64,000 bases of DNA from Chitinophaga terrae (ex Kim and Jung 2007) (GTDB taxonomy: Bacteria; Bacteroidota; Bacteroidia; Chitinophagales; Chitinophagaceae), in the NCBI RefSeq assembly GCF_900107795.1, contig NZ_FNRL01000011.1, positions 1 through 64,000 of the forward strand. The letters run 5' to 3'. Both the position numbers and the translations under genes were made by a program. Under the pieces are notes generated by a model that was not told where the DNA came from, did not search any database, and worked only from the letters and a program-made list of their open reading frames with translations. Shown here one piece after another: positions 60,187 to 64,000 of this stretch. Positions within the stretch are counted from its first letter, which is position 1. Each line of letters opens with the position of its first letter.

Positions 60187-60906
60187 TATATTTTTCAGCC
60201 GCTTGTGGCATTCTGTTTTGTAATTCCTTCCTATCGGTAATTCCATTCCCAACAGCTCTATCGAATATGCATGGTAGCTTTCTATCTTTTCTGTAGATAC
60301 AATGAAAGAACGATGGATGCGCATGAATTTTTCTTCGGGTAACAGCTCTTCCAGTAAGCTGATCTTTTGTTTCGATATCAGCACCTTATCTTTCAACACC
60401 ACTTTTACATAATCTTTCAGGCTTTCTATCCAGTAAATATCTGCAACATTAACTTTCACCATTTTTCTTTCTACCCGCAGGTACAGGAAGGTGTCGTTCT
60501 TTTGATCGGCGGGTTTTTCCGCGATGCTGATCTTTTGAGAACCGTTCACCTTGAACAGCGCAAATACTTTGTCTATGGCTTTCAGGAACCTGTCGAACGG
60601 GATAGGTTTGAGCAGGTAGTCTACCGCACTGAGGTCGAACCCTTCCAGGGCATAGTCCTGGTATGCAGTGGTGAAAATTACCTTAGGCGGGTGCTTAAGA
60701 CTGCGAATGAAATCAGTTCCCAGCAGGCCGGGCATTTTTATGTCAAGAAAGATCAGGTCGATCTTGTTTTGTTGCAATACCTGGAATGCCTGGATGGCAT
60801 TGTTGCATTTACCGATCAGTTCTATCTCGGGAAAATTTTCAGTGTACTTTTCAATCACTTCAATGGCGTGGGGTTCGTCATCCACGATCAATGTTTTAAT
60901 TCTCAT
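60184..60906 (-). CDS. LytTR-family response regulator
   Basis: A 240-residue regulator with a receiver domain (acidic pair DDE at residues 9-11, phospho-acceptor D55 in LIFLDIKMP, lysine in YLLKPIPFDR) and a LytTR DNA-binding domain (TFLYLRVERKMVKVNVADIYWIES, EEKFMRIHRSFIVST). Its start overlaps the end of the kinase gene by 11 bases, so they are translationally coupled. It is the last gene of a three-gene operon with two kinases. Confidence 0.93.
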   Translation of the reverse strand: MRIKTLIVDDEPHAIEVIEKYTENFPEIELIGKCNNAIQAFQVLQQNKIDLIFLDIKMPGLLGTDFIRSLKHPPKVIFTTAYQDYALEGFDLSAVDYLLKPIPFDRFLKAIDKVFALFKVNGSQKISIAEKPADQKNDTFLYLRVERKMVKVNVADIYWIESLKDYVKVVLKDKVLISKQKISLLEELLPEEKFMRIHRSFIVSTEKIESYHAYSIELLGMELPIGRNYKTECHKRLKNI

Positions 60907-61960
60907 TTTGTACCAGATTTTGTTTGAGGTCCAGTTGCAGTATTACGACGAATATTTCTTCTTCATCGAATACCTGCAGCTGATGCGCATATGGGAAAAG
61001 CAGTGCCAGCCTTTTTCTTACGTTATCCAGGCCTATTTGTCCGCCTGTTTTTTTATTGCTCTCCGGCGGTTTGCTATTGGATATTTTGAATTTCAGTTTA
61101 TGTCCTTTAACCGACAGATCTATATTGATCCAGGCATCTTCCACGGTTTCGCTGGTGCCGTGTTTAAAAGCATTTTCTATCAGCGGGAGCATTAACAGGG
61201 GCGGGATCCGCTGATCTGTTATCCGGCCGCTGACGCTGAAGTTAAGGTCTAAACGCTCTTCATATCTCAGCTTCTCCAGCTCTACGTAATGCTGCATGAT
61301 CTCAACATCTCTTTTTAATGCAACATTATCTGTACTGCATTCGTATAACATATACCGGAGTATATCAGATAATCCCAGTACAATAGCGGGCGATTGTGTG
61401 GATTGCTTCAGCGTAAGCGCATAGAGGTTGTTCAATGTATTGAAGAGGAAGTGCGGATGTATCTGGCTTTTAAGAGCGCTGAGTTCAGATTGTACGGCCA
61501 GTTGCCTTTTTTCGTACCACATCTGCACAAATTTGAGTGATACGGCTACCCAAACAACCAGGTTGCTTTGTTCCAGCGCGTTAACTATGTAAATTGGTTT
61601 GGTCAGTTGCTGCCAGAATGTGCCATCCAGTTTATGCCATTGATAGTCGGGCCGTTCTGCCCTTACCGCTTTCAGGATAAACGGGTCTGTGAACCCTATT
61701 TCCAGCAGCCTGAAAAGCAAAGCGGCAACAAAGGCGTTGAACAACAGGGATAAAAAGAGCTGGGGGTATTTCCGGCGATAAAGGAAGCGCGGAAGTATCC
61801 AGTAAACGATAGTATAGAAGTAAGCGATGTGTACAGGCAGGATGGAGAGGATCACGATCAGGGAAATGCCATAGTTGGGCATACCCATACCATAAAAAAT
61901 GGTGAGTACGAAAGTGACGATTATCCAGAAGATAATATGTTTCACAAGTGTTTGGGTCAT
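60896..61960 (-). CDS. LytS-type membrane sensor histidine kinase
   Basis: A 354-residue kinase with four hydrophobic segments in the first 155 residues and then a His_kinase domain. The phosphorylated histidine is in LKSQIHPHFLFNTLNNLYAL near residue 174, the N-box in LPLIENAFKHGTSE near residue 266 and the G-box in GQIGLDNVRKRLALLFP near residue 316. It is the second gene of the operon, between the TPR-type kinase upstream (gap 89 bases) and the response regulator downstream (overlap 11 bases). Confidence 0.92.
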   Translation of the reverse strand: MTQTLVKHIIFWIIVTFVLTIFYGMGMPNYGISLIVILSILPVHIAYFYTIVYWILPRFLYRRKYPQLFLSLLFNAFVAALLFRLLEIGFTDPFILKAVRAERPDYQWHKLDGTFWQQLTKPIYIVNALEQSNLVVWVAVSLKFVQMWYEKRQLAVQSELSALKSQIHPHFLFNTLNNLYALTLKQSTQSPAIVLGLSDILRYMLYECSTDNVALKRDVEIMQHYVELEKLRYEERLDLNFSVSGRITDQRIPPLLMLPLIENAFKHGTSETVEDAWINIDLSVKGHKLKFKISNSKPPESNKKTGGQIGLDNVRKRLALLFPYAHQLQVFDEEEIFVVILQLDLKQNLVQNEN

Positions 61961-62049
61961 TTTAGTGCATAAACAGATACCAGCAAAGATATATCCTCTA
62001 TCTGCATTGTTTTTATATCGAAGATATACCGCAAATTTTCATCGATCAA

Positions 62050-63909
62050 CTACATCCTGCCTGCTTTATTTGGTTCAAGTTCGATCTTCATCACTACTAC
62101 AAAAACGTCTTCTTCATCAATGATCTTCAGGTCATATTTACCCCGGTAAAGGATATCCAGGCGTTTGCGTATATTATACAGTCCTATATTTCCATAATCT
62201 GAGCGCTGTGCATTGCCGTCGGCGGATGGTAATTTATTGTTGGATATTTTAAACGTAAACCTGTTGTCTTTAATGCCCGCGGAAATATTGATCCATCCTT
62301 CCTCGGCCAGTTTGCCGATGCCGTGTTTAAATGCGTTTTCTACCAGGGGAAGAAGCAATAATGGTACAATGTTATGATTTTCCAGGTTACCCGATAAACT
62401 CATATTCACTTCGAGATGATTGCCATAGCGTATTTTTTCTAACGAGATATACCGTTCAATCATCTTCAGTTCTTTTTCCAACGATACCGTGGTTGTATTG
62501 CACTCGTACAGGATATACCGCAGTATATGCGAAAGCTCCATTACTACGCCCGGAGATTGATCGGATTTGTTGAGCGTCAGGGCGTATAGATTATTGAGTG
62601 TATTGAACAGGAAATGAGGATGGATCTGTGCCTTTAAGAGGCTCAGTTCTATCAACTGGTTTTTGTTCCTGTAGATCAGGTAGATGATGATACAGCCGCT
62701 TACCAGCAGGGTGATGGCTACGATGGAGATCAGTATCAGCCTGTTCTTTTTCTGCAGTTCAATGTTCTTATTGCTTATCAGCAGCTGTTGCTGAACAATG
62801 GCTTTTTCTTTGTTAGAGCTCTGGAATTTGATTTCCGCCTCATGTATTGTTTTCTGGGTCTTTTCGTTGATAATAGAATCATTGAGGGCGGTATACCGTT
62901 TCAGGAACTTTAAGGCCTCTGAAGCGTTGTTGAGCTGCTCGTTGATCTTTGATCCCAGTTGGTATACTTCTTTCAGATCGTTTTTAGGCATCAGCTCACC
63001 AGCCGGTACAATGACCTTATCCAGGTATTTTTTCGCTAATACCGGTTCGTTAAGATTATAGTACGAATAGGCCATTCCATAGTCTGTATACATCTGGAAG
63101 TCTGTATTCGGCTCCTTTTTCAGCATAGCGCTGGCTTTCTCATAGTAAGTGATGGCTATATGAGGCTGCATGATCTTGTTGTAGATCTCTCCTACGTTGA
63201 TGTAGGAATAAAGCAGCAGATCGGCATCCTCTTTAGATTTAGCGATATTGATCACCTGTTTAAGATGAGCGATGGCCGAGTCGTATTTATTGTCCAATAC
63301 TTCGCTGGAAGCCAGGTTGATCATACTTCTGGCTGTAAGGAGGGTGTCTTTTAGCGCCATCGCAATGGCTACGCTTTTGCGGGAATAATAAAGACTGTTC
63401 CGGGCGTCGCCCAGGTCTAGGAACACGGAGGCCAGGTTGTTATAATATTTGCGGAGATTGACGGAGTCTTTTAGTCCTTCAATGAGCCTGATGCCTTTTA
63501 ACATGCTTTCGGCAGCCAGTTGCAATTGTCCCAGCGACCTGTATTGGATAGACATATTATTGTAGGCATTGGCCGCCCCGGCGTAATTGCCGGATTGCTG
63601 GCTTATGCTTAACTGCTCCTGGGATACCTGCAAGGCCTCTTTATACCGAAGGCGGGAGAAAAGCAGGTTTGCATAATTGCCCAGGCATTTTATCCTTTCT
63701 TTAGTGAGGTTCAATTCTTTGGCCCTGGCGTTTGCCTTCAGGATGTAATATTCAGCCGAATCGGGTTCATTGGCATCCAGTTTCTGTGTGGCAATCTTCA
63801 GCCAGGTATGAATGGCGTTAGTATCCGCAGGTTGTTGTCGGGCATCGCTATTCCGGCAATCCAGTATCAGAATGAAAAGAAAAAAGCAGAACCTAAAACA
63901 GTACTTCAT
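62050..63909 (-). CDS. TPR-domain sensor histidine kinase
   Basis: A 619-residue exported-domain kinase: signal segment at the start (YCFRFCFFLFILIL), about seven TPR repeats in the periplasm (residues about 35-340; for example YNNMSIQYRSLGQLQLAAESML and YINVGEIYNKIMQPHIAITYYEKA), a coiled coil (EAEIKFQSSNKEKAIVQQQL), one transmembrane helix (LILISIVAITLLVSGCIIIYLIY near residue 400) and a His_kinase domain with the histidine in LKAQIHPHFLFNTLNNLYAL near residue 434. The kinase part is very close to that of the next gene, so the two probably arose by duplication. It is the first gene of the operon. Confidence 0.92.
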   Translation of the reverse strand: MKYCFRFCFFLFILILDCRNSDARQQPADTNAIHTWLKIATQKLDANEPDSAEYYILKANARAKELNLTKERIKCLGNYANLLFSRLRYKEALQVSQEQLSISQQSGNYAGAANAYNNMSIQYRSLGQLQLAAESMLKGIRLIEGLKDSVNLRKYYNNLASVFLDLGDARNSLYYSRKSVAIAMALKDTLLTARSMINLASSEVLDNKYDSAIAHLKQVINIAKSKEDADLLLYSYINVGEIYNKIMQPHIAITYYEKASAMLKKEPNTDFQMYTDYGMAYSYYNLNEPVLAKKYLDKVIVPAGELMPKNDLKEVYQLGSKINEQLNNASEALKFLKRYTALNDSIINEKTQKTIHEAEIKFQSSNKEKAIVQQQLLISNKNIELQKKNRLILISIVAITLLVSGCIIIYLIYRNKNQLIELSLLKAQIHPHFLFNTLNNLYALTLNKSDQSPGVVMELSHILRYILYECNTTTVSLEKELKMIERYISLEKIRYGNHLEVNMSLSGNLENHNIVPLLLLPLVENAFKHGIGKLAEEGWINISAGIKDNRFTFKISNNKLPSADGNAQRSDYGNIGLYNIRKRLDILYRGKYDLKIIDEEDVFVVVMKIELEPNKAGRM

Positions 63910-64000
63910 AAAGGGGCTATAAAGTGTATAGCGTTAACCAGCCGCCAAGATAATGCATCCTGGGGGTATCTCTATGGCTCATCGATGAACGGTAAGGTTT

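Noticed and set aside
1..64000. tRNA or rRNA genes
   Set aside because: I looked for T-loop (GTTCRANYC) and rRNA core sequences. The only T-loop-like matches lie inside protein genes such as nrdJ (around 22391) with no cloverleaf around them.

Overview
The window looks like chromosomal DNA from a Bacteroidota member, most likely family Chitinophagaceae (Chitinophaga-like). The signs are a SusC/SusD pair, several copies of the Bacteroidota promoter motif TAnnTTTG, LytTR two-component systems with His_kinase-type sensors, a group II geranylgeranylglyceryl phosphate synthase, a B12-dependent ribonucleotide reductase, DUF3078 and DUF2490 outer-membrane proteins and a Bacteroidota-type TssD. No rRNA, tRNA or CRISPR array was seen. 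The genus is inferred, not proven.

Layout. 1-350: 3' end of an IS110-family transposase, beside a scrap of the local palindromic repeat. 350-6492: N-terminal transketolase subunit, a MraY/WecA-type sugar-phosphate transferase, frr, a DMT exporter, a PPK2 kinase, mscL and a DUF3078 protein. 6522-13412: scpA, then a stress and redox cluster (AraC regulator, two pirins, YceI, nitroreductase, OsmC) and a HAD phosphatase, with two copies of a long palindromic repeat family between genes. 13490-25942: a small coiled-coil protein, a ferredoxin-reductase-like oxidoreductase, dxs, a LytS/LytTR pair, the ether-lipid synthase gene, nrdJ, a MITE-like element, small secreted and membrane proteins and a DUF2490 protein.

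26054-39597: a SusCD nutrient-uptake pair, a divergent PRPP synthetase, two small secreted proteins and a TolC/RND/adaptor efflux operon. 40032-42275: acpP-fabF-rnc. 42304-46617: a GyrI-like protein, a WYL regulator and cydAB. 46910-52340: a three-gene jetC-jetB-jetA (Wadjet/Mks-like SMC) operon with no jetD, its jetC stop codon touching another palindromic repeat. It is preceded by a bestrophin channel gene. 53530-55912: a cysteine-less peroxiredoxin-like protein, a small protein, a methyltransferase and an AraC regulator. 56383-57676: a candidate small RNA, a PAS-LuxR regulator and an orphan TssD (Hcp). 58025-63909: a lipoprotein, a cupin, a barrel protein and a two-kinase, one-regulator LytTR operon.

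The most interesting points are the JetD-less Wadjet-type operon, the extended palindromic repeat family, a MITE with a target-site duplication, a candidate small RNA with near-consensus promoter and terminator, and the orphan TssD. The start of several genes was moved inward from the longest open frame, using family alignment from memory, promoter position or codon type; these choices are given in each entry.
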